A program made the translations under genes and the position numbers. This document shows positions 1-8,473 of a stretch of DNA of 64,000 nt, one piece after another (within the stretch, counting starts at the first letter, position 1; each line of letters begins with the position of its first letter). Location: assembly GCF_000314855.2 (NCBI RefSeq), contig NZ_KB233222.1:1681816-1745815 (forward strand), in the 5' to 3' direction. This DNA comes from Providencia burhodogranariea DSM 19968. Lineage in GTDB: Bacteria > Pseudomonadota > Gammaproteobacteria > Enterobacterales > Enterobacteriaceae. Under the pieces are notes generated by a model, which did not search any database, was not told where the DNA came from, and saw only the letters and a list, made by a program, of their open reading frames with translations.

Positions 1-26
1 TTTCTTAGCGTTAACAATATCACAAT

Positions 27-103
27 GCGTCCGTAGCTCAGTTGGTTAGAGCACCACCTTGACATGGTGGGGGTCGGTAGTTCGAGTCTACTCGGACGCA
101 CCA
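27..103 (+). tRNA. tRNA-Val (anticodon GAC)
   Basis: A complete 77-nt cloverleaf. The acceptor arm GCGTCCG pairs with CGGACGC and the encoded CCA tail ends at 103. The anticodon stem CCACC (54-58) pairs with GGTGG (66-70) around the loop TTGACAT, giving anticodon GAC at 61-63, which reads the valine codon GUC. The T arm carries TTCGAGT. E. coli has GAC valine tRNAs (valV, valW) near pykF, so the position is syntenic. A tandem partner could lie to the left of the window. Confidence 0.97.
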
Positions 104-248
104 TTCATTTTCCCTTTGATTCTCAATAACTTCTCTATCGACTAGAGCGAATTGCTTTTTCTTTTTATTTGTTGCGCAACATAATGTTCGTAAATCATCA
201 ATTATTTTGATCTAAGCTATCTCTTCATTCAATTTTGCAAAATTTGAT

Positions 249-277
249 TTGTCTCACAGTTTTTTGTTGTCTATAAT
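249..277 (+). promoter_or_regulatory. pykF promoter
   Basis: TTGTCT (249-254) and a perfect TATAAT (272-277) are separated by 17 bp, predicting a start near 284 and a leader of about 230 nt before pykF. This is the best sigma-70 promoter in the 411-bp space between the tRNA and pykF. The Cra-like operator just downstream supports the assignment. The rest of the leader (302-514) shows no other feature I can name. Confidence 0.7.
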
Positions 278-289
278 AAGATTAATCAC

Positions 290-301
290 TGAAAAGTTTC
301 A
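290..301. promoter_or_regulatory. Cra (FruR) operator-like site of pykF
   Basis: TGAAAAGTTTCA is a near-perfect palindrome matching the Cra pattern TGAAWCGWTTCA. It lies immediately downstream of the predicted transcription start near 284, where bound Cra would block transcription. Cra represses pykF in E. coli from a comparable position. Seen: palindrome and spacing. Inferred: Cra binding. Confidence 0.65.
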
Positions 302-514
302 TTAGAAATAAATCAGTAAGTTAGCTTTAGTGAAGTAGATTATAGCCACAAGAATTATGATAAAAAATGAGAGCTAATTCACAATATAATTGCATTAAAT
401 ACCAGACTGTCACCTATCATTAATACAATGCGTTGCGCAAAGTCATTTACTGGCATGCATTTTTTTGAATCGGTGACAATATCGATTTCCTTTATAACCT
501 TTAGATAGACTGCC

Positions 515-1927
515 ATGAAAAAAACTAAAATTGTTTGTACCATCGGCCCAAAAACCGAATCAGAAGAAAAATTGAATCAACTTCTTGATGCAGGCATGAA
601 TGTCATGCGTCTCAACTTCTCTCACGGTGACTATGATGAGCATGGTCAACGCATCAAAAACTTACGCGCTGTCTGTGCAAGAACAGGAAAACAAGCTGCA
701 ATTCTTCTTGATACTAAAGGACCAGAAATCCGCACAATGAAACTAGAGGGCGGTAACGACGTTTCTCTTGTTGCTGGTCAAACCTTTACATTTACCACTG
801 ATACTTCTGTTATCGGTAATAAAGATAAAGTCGCTGTCACCTATGCGGGTCTAACTGCAGATCTAAACGCTGGTGATACCGTCTTAGTTGATGACGGTTT
901 GATTGGTATGAAAGTTAAAGACGTCACTACTACTGAAGTTATTTGTGAAGTGTTAAATAATGGTGACTTAGGTGAGAAAAAAGGGGTTAACCTACCAGGC
1001 GTTTCCATAGGTTTACCTGCACTTGCCGAAAAAGATAAAGAAGATTTAGTTTTTGGTTGCGAGCAAGGTGTTGATTTTGTTGCTGCATCTTTTATTCGTA
1101 AAGGTTCAGATGTTGAAGAAATTCGCGCTCATTTGAAAAAACATGGCGGCGAAAACATTCAAATTATCTCTAAAATTGAAAATCAAGAAGGTTTAAATAA
1201 CTTCGATGAAATTTTAGAAGCCTCTGATGGCATCATGGTTGCCCGTGGTGACTTAGGTGTTGAAATCCCTGTTGAAGAAGTCATCTTTGCACAAAAAATG
1301 ATGATTGAAAAATGTGTTGCAGCTCGTAAAGTCGTTATCACAGCAACACAAATGTTAGATTCTATGATTAAAAACCCTCGCCCTACCCGTGCGGAAGCTG
1401 GCGATGTAGCTAACGCCATCCTTGATGGTACTGATGCTGTTATGCTTTCTGGTGAAAGCGCAAAAGGTAAATATCCAATTGAAGCTGTAACTATTATGGC
1501 TACAATTTGTGAACGTACTGACCGTGTAATGCCAACTCGTATTGACAGTCAAAAAACAGGCCAACCTTTACGTGTTACAGAAGCTGTTTCACGTGGTGCT
1601 GTTGAAATGTCTGAAAAACTGCATGTTCCACTAATTGTTGTTGCCACTTACGGTGGGAAATCTGCAAAATCAGTGCGTAAATATTTCCCAACTGCACCGA
1701 TTTTGGCACTGACAACTAATGAAGAAACGGCTCGTCAGTTATTATTAGTTAAAGGTGTTATTCCAATGTTAATCAATGGTTTTACATCAACAGATGATTT
1801 TTATCGTGAAGGTAAAAACGCTGCATTAAATAGTGGCCTAGCAAAAGAAGGCGATGCTATTGTAATGGTTTCTGGTGCCCTTGTTCCAAGCGGAACAACA
1901 AATACCTCATCAGTACACGTTCTATAA
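515..1927 (+). CDS. pykF: pyruvate kinase I (fructose-1,6-bisphosphate activated)
   Basis: Cytosolic enzyme converting phosphoenolpyruvate and ADP to pyruvate and ATP, the last step of glycolysis. The 470-aa product has exactly the length of E. coli PykF. The N-terminal [10 protein letters not shown], the substrate segment MRLNFSHGD, and the active-site stretch around ISKIEN followed by ARGDLGVEI are all intact, and the C-terminal effector domain is complete. It is monocistronic: a promoter with a Cra-like operator lies upstream and an intrinsic terminator at 1953. The Shine-Dalgarno sequence before the ATG is weak. PpsA, which runs the reverse direction, is encoded at 16.4 kb with a Cra-like site placed for activation. 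The assignment to type I rather than type II rests on similarity to PykF and on the lpp neighbour. Confidence 0.97.
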   Translation: MKKTKIVCTIGPKTESEEKLNQLLDAGMNVMRLNFSHGDYDEHGQRIKNLRAVCARTGKQAAILLDTKGPEIRTMKLEGGNDVSLVAGQTFTFTTDTSVIGNKDKVAVTYAGLTADLNAGDTVLVDDGLIGMKVKDVTTTEVICEVLNNGDLGEKKGVNLPGVSIGLPALAEKDKEDLVFGCEQGVDFVAASFIRKGSDVEEIRAHLKKHGGENIQIISKIENQEGLNNFDEILEASDGIMVARGDLGVEIPVEEVIFAQKMMIEKCVAARKVVITATQMLDSMIKNPRPTRAEAGDVANAILDGTDAVMLSGESAKGKYPIEAVTIMATICERTDRVMPTRIDSQKTGQPLRVTEAVSRGAVEMSEKLHVPLIVVATYGGKSAKSVRKYFPTAPILALTTNEETARQLLLVKGVIPMLINGFTSTDDFYREGKNAALNSGLAKEGDAIVMVSGALVPSGTTNTSSVHVL

Positions 1928-1952
1928 TTAATAAAGTAATTCAGTGATATTA

Positions 1953-1986
1953 AGCCCTATACTGTTAACTCAGTGCAGGGCTTTTC
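1953..1986 (+). terminator. pykF terminator
   Basis: AGCCCTATACTG pairs with CAGTGCAGGGCT (a 6-bp outer and 4-bp inner stem separated by a 2-nt internal loop), followed by TTTTCTTT. It lies 25 bp after the pykF stop. The remaining AT-rich 335 bp up to lpp holds only the lpp leader as far as I can see. Confidence 0.85.
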
Positions 1987-2299
1987 TTTAACATAAAATG
2001 CTTTTTCTAACGCACGTTTCAACTTATAACCTTATTGTTTATTTGTTATGTTAATCTAATATCTTAGAATAGTTTTAAGTGCTTCAATAGCGGCATTAAA
2101 CGTTAAATTTAATTTTTTCTTATTTTTCCTACTACATGGCGTAAAGTATTTCTAGCAAAACTGGAAATTAAGTACTAGCATAAGACTAAGTGAGTACCAT
2201 CTTTGGGCATTTTAAATGGCCTTATCAGAATTAAGCAGAAGTAGTGATACTATCTGAAATCTATTTTGTTGGTGGCTTACTTTTTATATTTTCAATATA

Positions 2300-2321
2300 A
2301 ATCTATCTAGAGGGTAAAATA
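2300..2321 (+). promoter_or_regulatory. lpp leader and ribosome-binding site
   Basis: The bases just before the lpp ATG read CTAGAGGGTAAAATA. This closely matches the CTAGAGGGTATTAATA leader of E. coli lpp, one of the most strongly translated messages in enterics. It contains the Shine-Dalgarno core GAGGG. The promoter itself is not obvious by eye. Confidence 0.7.
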
Positions 2322-2558
2322 ATGATTCGTACTAAATTTGTACTGGGCTCTATCGTATTAGCTTCAGCATTACTGGCGGGTTGTTCTAACAGCACTGAGG
2401 TTCAGAAACTTTCTTCAGATGTTCAAACTCTGAATGGTAAAGTCGATCAACTGAGCAGCGATGTTCAAACTATTCGTGCCGAAGTACAAACTGCGCAACA
2501 AGAAGCAGCACGTGCTAACCAACGTCTAGACAACCAAGTCCGTTCTTACAAAAAGTAA
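2322..2558 (+). CDS. lpp: major outer-membrane (Braun) lipoprotein
   Basis: A 78-aa lipoprotein that anchors the outer membrane to peptidoglycan and exists as a trimeric coiled coil. The signal peptide ends in the lipobox LLAGC with the lipidated Cys at residue 21. The mature part is a heptad-repeat helix ([19 protein letters not shown]) and the chain ends in Lys-78, the residue that LD-transpeptidases couple to diaminopimelate. The length equals E. coli Lpp. Next to it, on the opposite strand, is ldtE, a member of the enzyme family that acts on Lpp or peptidoglycan cross-links. A strong hairpin terminator follows. Confidence 0.98.
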   Translation: MIRTKFVLGSIVLASALLAGCSNSTEVQKLSSDVQTLNGKVDQLSSDVQTIRAEVQTAQQEAARANQRLDNQVRSYKK

Positions 2559-2614
2559 GTTTGGATTGACAGCGATGATATAGAAAATTTTTTCTTTACA
2601 TCGTGCGCTCTCTA

Positions 2615-2651
2615 TAAGAGGGTCTATATTTATAGATCCTCTTATTTTTTT
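2615..2651 (+). terminator. lpp terminator
   Basis: TAAGAGGGTCTATA pairs with TATAGATCCTCTTA around a very short loop, followed by a run of seven T. This is a strong intrinsic terminator expected for the very abundant lpp message. Confidence 0.9.
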
Positions 2652-2828
2652 AGATGTTAGATGCGAATTATCCTTACTTTATTCAAACCATAATCAATGT
2701 TGAATTCAGCATAAATCTAGGCAGTACAACTTAACCATAGATAAAAACTGGCTGAATTGAAGTTTTCTAGTTATTTATTACATCAGAATAGGATGAGAAA
2801 AGAATAATTAAATCGTTAAATATGCAGT

Positions 2829-2840
2829 GTGACATGTCAC
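2829..2840. promoter_or_regulatory. 12-bp palindrome GTGACATGTCAC, copy 1
   Basis: A perfect 12-bp palindrome in the 560-bp convergent gap between lpp and ldtE. The identical 12-mer occurs again at 58350-58361, also between convergent genes. It resembles the MatP site matS (GTGAC, 3 nt, GTCAC) but has a 2-nt spacer. Its function is unknown. Nothing else is recognised between the lpp and ldtE terminators. Confidence 0.4.
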
Positions 2841-2994
2841 GTTTTATCGTGATAAATCTATATTTTTACTAAAACCCTTCATAAACCAGCTAACTATTAT
2901 TTTTAATTTCAATTGGTTATATATTTATCGCTATAACATGGTGAATTACTGCGAAACTAAATGATTGTAAAATCAATTAATTTCCAATAATGCA

Positions 2995-3018
2995 ATAAGA
3001 AAGCGACCTACTGGTCGC
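2995..3018 (-). terminator. ldtE terminator
   Basis: On the minus strand GCGACC-AGTA-GGTCGC is followed by TTTCTTATT. It is a compact 6-bp GC-rich stem about 100 nt downstream of the ldtE stop. Confidence 0.7.
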
Positions 3019-3119
3019 CTTACTAACTAATTTGGCTGTATATAGCAGGTTCCTTGTGATTGATCATTCATGTCCACTGAACCTACTATTCGTCCATTTT
3101 TTAACCGCGCTTAATCTAA

Positions 3120-4199
3120 CTAGTTGGTTGTTGGCTCACTGTATACTGGCTGAGGCTGTGAAATGGTAAATGCTTCGATTGGCGTCAATTCTGGATACTT
3201 ACCCTGCTCCCCAGAATTATGACTACTTTCAGGTTCAATTGCTGTATATTCCTGCTCAGGGTGTTCAGGTTCATTATTACCTTGTTCATTATTTACCTTC
3301 ACAGGTAGCCCTGAACGTCTCACAAGTTCTTTTTGAACTAAAGCTTTATCAACCCCTTCATTTTCTAAAAAACGCTTGAAATCATCAGACAATGCGATAG
3401 GCATGATCTGAGGGTCATCGTTTGATGTTTTAGATAATGGTTGGTGTACTTCGATATAATAACTACCATCAGCCTCTTTAGAATATTTGACTGGTTGGTT
3501 AATTACTTGAACTCGTGTTCCTTTAGGCACTGTTTTAAATAGTGCTTCAATGTCATCTGGACGCAAACGAATACAACCTGAGCTTACTCGCATACCAATA
3601 CCAAAGTCAGCATTGGTTCCATGAATTAAATATTCACCTTTACCATAGGCTAAACGCAGAGCATAAAGCCCCATTGGGTTTTCAGGCCCAGCAGGTACAA
3701 CCGCAGGTAATGTAATGCCTTCTTTTGCATAATTTTTACGAATATTCACTGTCGGTGTCCAAGTTGGATCTTTAATGGACTGACTGACAGAAGTTACCAT
3801 TTCTGGTGTATCACGTCCTAATTGGCCAATACCTATTGGATAAACGACAACTTCCTTGCTTCCTGCGGGATAGTAATAAAGTCTTAACTCTGCAAGATTT
3901 ATCACAATACCCGTTCTTGGAGTAGTAGGAAGTAACATCTGTGTAGGAATAATCAATTCTTTGCCGGCTTCAGGCAAATAGGGATCTGTGCCTGGATTAG
4001 CTTCTAGCATACCAAGCAAACCAATTTGGTGTTCACTAGCAATCATTTCTAACGAACGCCCATCATCGGGTACAACATAGAGCGTATTTTCCCCGATAAG
4101 ACGCGTATTACTATCTGGTAATGGATAATCCATCGCTTGTACCGGCGACAACAATGCACTCGCTACAAATAAACTTGCCATCGTTAACACTTTCTTCAT
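3120..4199 (-). CDS. ldtE: L,D-transpeptidase of the YnhG/LdtE type
   Basis: Periplasmic enzyme that forms 3-3 (meso-DAP to meso-DAP) cross-links in peptidoglycan. I place the start at the internal ATG (MKKVLTMASLFVAS), which has the Shine-Dalgarno CTGGAG 8 nt upstream and gives a normal signal peptide ending in VQA; this yields 359 aa. A LysM-like segment follows (about residues 35-90), then the YkuD domain with HGTN and the catalytic motif SSGCIRL. E. coli YnhG is about 334 aa, so this protein has a longer, Glu/Pro-rich low-complexity C-terminus (last 60 residues) with no known role. The lpp neighbour on one side and sufE on the other match E. coli order. Confidence 0.92.
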   Translation of the reverse strand: MKKVLTMASLFVASALLSPVQAMDYPLPDSNTRLIGENTLYVVPDDGRSLEMIASEHQIGLLGMLEANPGTDPYLPEAGKELIIPTQMLLPTTPRTGIVINLAELRLYYYPAGSKEVVVYPIGIGQLGRDTPEMVTSVSQSIKDPTWTPTVNIRKNYAKEGITLPAVVPAGPENPMGLYALRLAYGKGEYLIHGTNADFGIGMRVSSGCIRLRPDDIEALFKTVPKGTRVQVINQPVKYSKEADGSYYIEVHQPLSKTSNDDPQIMPIALSDDFKRFLENEGVDKALVQKELVRRSGLPVKVNNEQGNNEPEHPEQEYTAIEPESSHNSGEQGKYPELTPIEAFTISQPQPVYSEPTTN

Positions 4200-4379
4200 A
4201 CCGACTCCAGGGAAATAATTCAATACTATCTACGAGTTATAGATGTATATAATAGCAACAATATTACATATCTATAATACCTATTAGATATTTTAGATGC
4301 CAATAATGGTTACTTAGCTTAAAAAACAGCATATTAGGTTAACAAAATAACATCGTACGTGTTTATAGGAATAGAACGA

Positions 4380-4409
4380 AAAATGAGCGGAGAAGTGAAG
4401 TTCCCCGCT
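4380..4409 (-). terminator. sufE terminator
   Basis: On the minus strand AGCGGGGAA pairs with TTCTCCGCT (one mismatch), followed by CATTTTT, directly after the sufE stop at 4416. It closes the suf transcription unit. Confidence 0.75.
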
Positions 4410-4415
4410 TTAATG

Positions 4416-4832
4416 TTATTGCAGCGCTGTTGCACGGGCTAGAATTGAGCGGATCATAGCATTTAACCCCTGAGTGCGTGATGGGGTTAAATGCTGCTCC
4501 AAGGCAAGCTGAGAGAAAAATGCTTTTATATCTAACGATAGAATTTGTTCTGCTGTTTTGCCTTGAAATAGGATAATAACTATCGCAACCAATCCTTTTA
4601 CGATGGCAGCATCACTATCGCCAACAAAGTTGATTCTGCCATCAGACTGTTTTTGCATATCAATCCAAACTTGGCTTTGGCAACCCGCAATAAGGTTAGA
4701 ATCACTACGTTGTGTATCGGTTAAATCGGTCAAACGCCCACCAAGCTCTATCATGTAGAGATAACGTTCTTCCCAGTCCTGACAACGCGCAAAATTACGC
4801 AGTAATTTATGTTCATCGGGCAAAGCTGGCAT
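4416..4832 (-). CDS. sufE: cysteine desulfuration protein SufE (sulphur acceptor)
   Basis: Takes persulfide sulphur from the cysteine desulfurase SufS and passes it to the SufBCD scaffold under iron limitation or oxidative stress. The start chosen is the internal ATG (MPALPDEHKLLRNF), preceded by AAGGAAAG and giving 138 aa, the E. coli length. The acceptor cysteine is Cys-51 in GCQSQVW, the same position as in E. coli. In E. coli sufE follows sufS directly; here 326 bp separate them, occupied by a short palindromic repeat and a strong hairpin. SufE may therefore be expressed less than, or separately from, the rest of the operon. Confidence 0.95.
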   Translation of the reverse strand: MPALPDEHKLLRNFARCQDWEERYLYMIELGGRLTDLTDTQRSDSNLIAGCQSQVWIDMQKQSDGRINFVGDSDAAIVKGLVAIVIILFQGKTAEQILSLDIKAFFSQLALEQHLTPSRTQGLNAMIRSILARATALQ

Positions 4833-5013
4833 ACTTCTTTCCTTACTTAATAGCAAATGTACTAAAGGTTTATTAGCCTAGATTAGTTTATTTTTATGAA
4901 TATTAATGATGTTGTGAAAAGGTAGAATGCCAAGTTACTTTTGATATCTTTTACAAAATAAAACTGCGGCTATAGCACCTTGACCCCTTTTTTATTGCAA
5001 ATTTAAGGAACCG

Positions 5014-5082
5014 CACCAAAAATAATTCGAGCTGTATATAGGTAACAAACCAGCCATAAAGCTTGAAATATGATAGCTATAT
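5014..5082. repeat. short palindromic (MITE-like) repeat, internally deleted copy
   Basis: The left end CCAAAAATAATTCGAGCT and the right end AGCTTGAAATATGATAGCT are imperfect inverted repeats of each other. They match the ends of the 120-bp element at 52725-52844 (CCAAAATTATTCAAGTTG and AACTTGAAATATGATGGAT). Only about 68 bp remain, so the middle has been lost. It sits between sufS and sufE. Confidence 0.65.
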
Positions 5083-5083
5083 C

Positions 5084-5120
5084 ATGGAGAAGAGCCAATA
5101 ACATATTGGCTCTTCTCCAT
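5084..5120. other. 17-bp perfect hairpin between sufS and sufE
   Basis: ATGGAGAAGAGCCAATA is followed by a 3-nt loop (ACA) and its exact complement. The structure lies 39 bp after the sufS stop. Neither strand has a T-run after it, so it is not a standard intrinsic terminator. It could stabilise the 3' end of the sufABCDS message or reduce readthrough into sufE. Confidence 0.8.
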
Positions 5121-5158
5121 CAATAACAGCAAAAATAAACACAATTAGGTTTTATCAC

Positions 5159-6397
5159 CTAGCCTAACAATTTTTTAATTCTCTGTAACGCATTGAATAA
5201 GGTATCTACCTCTTCTTTTGTCGTATAGATACCAACAGATGCACGACACATAGCTGGCACACTAAAACGGTCCATAAGAGGCAATGCACAGTGATGTCCT
5301 GTACGAATCGCTATTCCATACTGATCTAAGAATGACCCAACATCATAGGCATGATGTATGCCAAGATTGAAAGCGATGACGCCTTCACGCTGATCATTTC
5401 CATATAAAATTATTGATGGGATCTCTTTTAATTTTTGCGATGCATAAGCCATGATATCCGACTCATGCGCAAATGCTTCTTTCAAACCAATAGCATTGAG
5501 ATAGTCAAAAGCAGCACCTAGACCGATAATTGCGCTAACATTGGGTGTTCCTGCTTCAAAACGCCAAGGTGCATCCGCATACGTTATACCTTTCTTGAGA
5601 CTAACTTGACGGATCATCGCCCCACCACCTTCCCATGGTGGCATTTGATCTAACAGCGATTTTTTACCATATAGAATACCAATGCCTGTTGGCCCATACA
5701 GTTTATGTCCCGAAAATGCATAAAAATCGCAGTCGAGATCTTGCACATCAACAATGCTATGCATCGCACCTTGAGCACCATCAACTGACACATAAAGCTC
5801 TGCACCACGTGAAGCAGCGATAGCTCTTGCTTGCTGAATAATATTTTTTACCGGATTGACTGTTCCTAATACATTAGAGATATGTGTAAAGCTCAACAAA
5901 CGGGTATTTGCATCGATCAACTCATCTAATTTTTCTAATTGTAATGTTCCACCGTCAGATACGGGCAAGATACGAATTTCAAAACCAATGGTTTCTGCCA
6001 ACATAAACCATGGAACAATGTTGGCATGGTGCTCCATCTCAGTAATGACAATATTATCGCCTTTACCAATAAATTTTCGGCCGAAGCTATTTGCGACTAA
6101 GTTAAGAGCTTCCGTTGTGCCCTTAACAAATACAATTTCTTCTGCTGATGCTGCATGAATAAAATCTGCCGCTTTTTGCCGAACTTCTTCCATCATGGTC
6201 GTCGCTTGTGCGCTGAGCGTATGTATACCGCGATGAACTGCGGCATATTGATGCAACGTAAACTCGCTCTCTCTTTCAATCACCTGTAGAGGCTTTTGTG
6301 CACTGGCTGCGCTATCAAGATAAACCAAAGGATGATTATTCACACTTTGGGATAAGGCAGGAAAATCCTGCCTAACTGCTGCTACGTTGTATGTCAT
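5159..6397 (-). CDS. sufS: cysteine desulfurase SufS
   Basis: PLP enzyme that removes sulphur from L-cysteine as an enzyme-bound persulfide for the Suf Fe-S assembly pathway. The 412-aa class V aminotransferase fold carries the PLP lysine Lys-232 in FSGHKLYG and the persulfide cysteine Cys-370 in RTGHHCALP; both are offset by six from E. coli SufS (Lys-226, Cys-364). HHANIVPW near residue 125 is the PLP-stacking region. The start is 7 bp after the sufD stop, as expected for a co-translated operon member. Its partner SufE is encoded downstream after an unusual repeat-bearing gap. Confidence 0.97.
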   Translation of the reverse strand: MTYNVAAVRQDFPALSQSVNNHPLVYLDSAASAQKPLQVIERESEFTLHQYAAVHRGIHTLSAQATTMMEEVRQKAADFIHAASAEEIVFVKGTTEALNLVANSFGRKFIGKGDNIVITEMEHHANIVPWFMLAETIGFEIRILPVSDGGTLQLEKLDELIDANTRLLSFTHISNVLGTVNPVKNIIQQARAIAASRGAELYVSVDGAQGAMHSIVDVQDLDCDFYAFSGHKLYGPTGIGILYGKKSLLDQMPPWEGGGAMIRQVSLKKGITYADAPWRFEAGTPNVSAIIGLGAAFDYLNAIGLKEAFAHESDIMAYASQKLKEIPSIILYGNDQREGVIAFNLGIHHAYDVGSFLDQYGIAIRTGHHCALPLMDRFSVPAMCRASVGIYTTKEEVDTLFNALQRIKKLLG

Positions 6398-6404
6398 ACG
6401 AATA

Positions 6405-7709
6405 CTAGACCTCTGCTAAGCGTTGGCGGATGCTCGCCATCACAGCTTGTTTGAGTTCTTCTGATTCAATCGATTCAGTGAGCTCAGCTGCAAAAGCAAT
6501 AATGATCATATGTTTCGCTGCTTTGCCATCAATGCCTCTAGAACGCAGATAAAATAGCTGCTCATCATCGATACGTCCGACAGTTGCACCATGCCCACAT
6601 TTTACATCATCAGCATAGATTTCTAACTGTGGCTTAGTATCAATTTCAGATTTTTCACCTAATAACAAAGTGTTATTACTCATCTGCCCATCTGTTTTCA
6701 AGGCATTTGGTGAAACCTTAATGACGCCATTGAACACAGCTTTACTGCTGTCCATTGCAATCACTTTATGTAATTGGCGACTTGTACAATGGCCTGCGTT
6801 ATGTTCAAGATACGTTCTGGTATCAGCAATTTCAGCATCTTTTGGCAATAGCAAACTATTAAGTGACAAATTGGCACTTTCACCTTCAAGTTGAGCACTG
6901 GAATGATTACGAGTTAGTTTAGCGCCAAGTAAAAAACTACTACTCAATACTTGGCTATCGCGACCAACAACAATATCATTATGCGCAAAATGCTGTGCCT
7001 GGTTGTTTTCATTATTCAGCTTAAAGTGCCGATACTGAGCGTTATCACCAACTTCAACCGTTAATCGACTACCTGTGAAATGCGCTTTATCATTAAAACT
7101 AACAAAGTGCTCAATCACCTGAGCCTTGCTATTTGTATCCAACGTAATGTGGTAGCGGTACTGGCTCGTATTAACCTCTGTTCCATCATGCCCACTGGAT
7201 ATATTCAGTAAGTAAAGCGGTTTTTGTGCGATTTGGTTCGCAGCAAGATGAATAACAATAGGCTGTTGAGCAAGGCTCTCTGTCAGATGTAAGAAAATTT
7301 CGCTGTTAACCGCATCAGGCAACATATCTTGATTATCTAAGAGTGCAACTTGAAATGGCCCCATATCAACTGAGCTCAATGTCGAGCTATAACGCCCATC
7401 AACAAGAACAATTCGATAAGCATCAATTGGCAGCGCTAATCCTTCACACTCTTTCTCATCAATATTCTGCTCAGCAAAACTGTACTGTGTATTAAGAACA
7501 GTTTGTAAAGGCGTGTAGTGCCAATCTTCATGACGAAATTCAGGTAAACCTACCTGATTGGCTTTTTCCCAATGTGCCGCTGCATGGTGAGATTTAGCAC
7601 CAGAACGGATGTTGAAAAGTGTTGCAAAACGCGCCATCGCCTGCTCATTTAATGCTGCTACTTGAGAGCGTTTTCCTGATTTTTCACTGTTGGTCAATAA
7701 GCCAGCCAT
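6405..7709 (-). CDS. sufD: Fe-S cluster scaffold subunit SufD
   Basis: Paralogue of SufB; together with SufB and the ATPase SufC it forms the SufBC2D scaffold. I start it at the internal ATG of [10 protein letters not shown], preceded by GGAGGAACAGG, which overlaps the end of sufC by 26 bp and gives 434 aa (E. coli about 423). The longer open frame upstream lies entirely inside sufC and lacks family similarity. The conserved C-terminal beta-helix contains [24 protein letters not shown], in which His and neighbouring residues form part of the SufB-SufD interface. Confidence 0.96.
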   Translation of the reverse strand: MAGLLTNSEKSGKRSQVAALNEQAMARFATLFNIRSGAKSHHAAAHWEKANQVGLPEFRHEDWHYTPLQTVLNTQYSFAEQNIDEKECEGLALPIDAYRIVLVDGRYSSTLSSVDMGPFQVALLDNQDMLPDAVNSEIFLHLTESLAQQPIVIHLAANQIAQKPLYLLNISSGHDGTEVNTSQYRYHITLDTNSKAQVIEHFVSFNDKAHFTGSRLTVEVGDNAQYRHFKLNNENNQAQHFAHNDIVVGRDSQVLSSSFLLGAKLTRNHSSAQLEGESANLSLNSLLLPKDAEIADTRTYLEHNAGHCTSRQLHKVIAMDSSKAVFNGVIKVSPNALKTDGQMSNNTLLLGEKSEIDTKPQLEIYADDVKCGHGATVGRIDDEQLFYLRSRGIDGKAAKHMIIIAFAAELTESIESEELKQAVMASIRQRLAEV

Positions 7710-8430
7710 AACCCTGTTCCTCCAGTTTTTTCGCCAAGCTGAAATCACCTGATTTGATGATTTTTCCCTGATACAAGACATGTACGAAATCAGGTTTGAC
7801 GTAATCCAGAATACGCTGGTAGTGCGTCACAATAATGAATGAGCGTTCTGGTGAGCGTAGTGAATTGACGCCATTTGCAACAATTTTCAATGCATCGATA
7901 TCCAAACCTGAATCAGTTTCATCTAAGATGCACAACTGCGGCTCAAGCGCTGCCATTTGCAAAATATCATTACGTTTTTTCTCACCACCAGAGAAACCCA
8001 CATTCACTGAACGAGTCAGTAAATCTTGTGGCATCTCAAGTAAATTAATTTTATCTTCGATAAAATCTTGAAAATCAAAACGATCTAAAGCTTCTTCTTG
8101 ACGATACTCTCGCACAGCATTAACTGCTGTTTGCAAGAAAAATTGGTTACTGACACCCGGAATTTCAACTGGATATTGAAATGCGAGGAAAATACCTTCA
8201 CCTGCTCGTTCTTCTGGATCTAATTCAAGGAGATCTTTTCCTTTAAAAGTAACTTCACCGCTGTCAATTTCATACTCTTCACGACCCGCTAGCGTCGCAG
8301 AAAGTGTACTTTTACCAGAACCATTTGGTCCCATTATCGCGTGAACTTCACCAGGTTTCACTTCTAGTGATAAACCCTTTAAAATCTCATTACCTTCTAC
8401 ACTTACATGTAAATTTTTAACACTCAACAT
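7684..8430 (-). CDS. sufC: Suf Fe-S assembly ATPase SufC
   Basis: ABC-type cytosolic ATPase that drives conformational changes of SufB-SufD during cluster assembly. It has 248 aa, identical to E. coli. Walker A is GPNGSGKST, the signature is FSGGEKKRND and Walker B is LCILDETDSGLD, followed by the switch histidine in VTHYQR. The EKKR version of the signature is typical of SufC rather than of transport ATPases. It starts 43 bp after sufB and overlaps sufD by 26 bp. Confidence 0.98.
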   Translation of the reverse strand: MLSVKNLHVSVEGNEILKGLSLEVKPGEVHAIMGPNGSGKSTLSATLAGREEYEIDSGEVTFKGKDLLELDPEERAGEGIFLAFQYPVEIPGVSNQFFLQTAVNAVREYRQEEALDRFDFQDFIEDKINLLEMPQDLLTRSVNVGFSGGEKKRNDILQMAALEPQLCILDETDSGLDIDALKIVANGVNSLRSPERSFIIVTHYQRILDYVKPDFVHVLYQGKIIKSGDFSLAKKLEEQGYGWLIDQQ

Positions 8431-8473
8431 ATCAACATGCCTTTAGCGCCTTGCGCATATAATTCTATTTATA

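Noticed and set aside
1183..1564. Antisense ORFs within pykF
   Set aside because: Shadow frames of a strongly conserved gene; no ribosome-binding sites.
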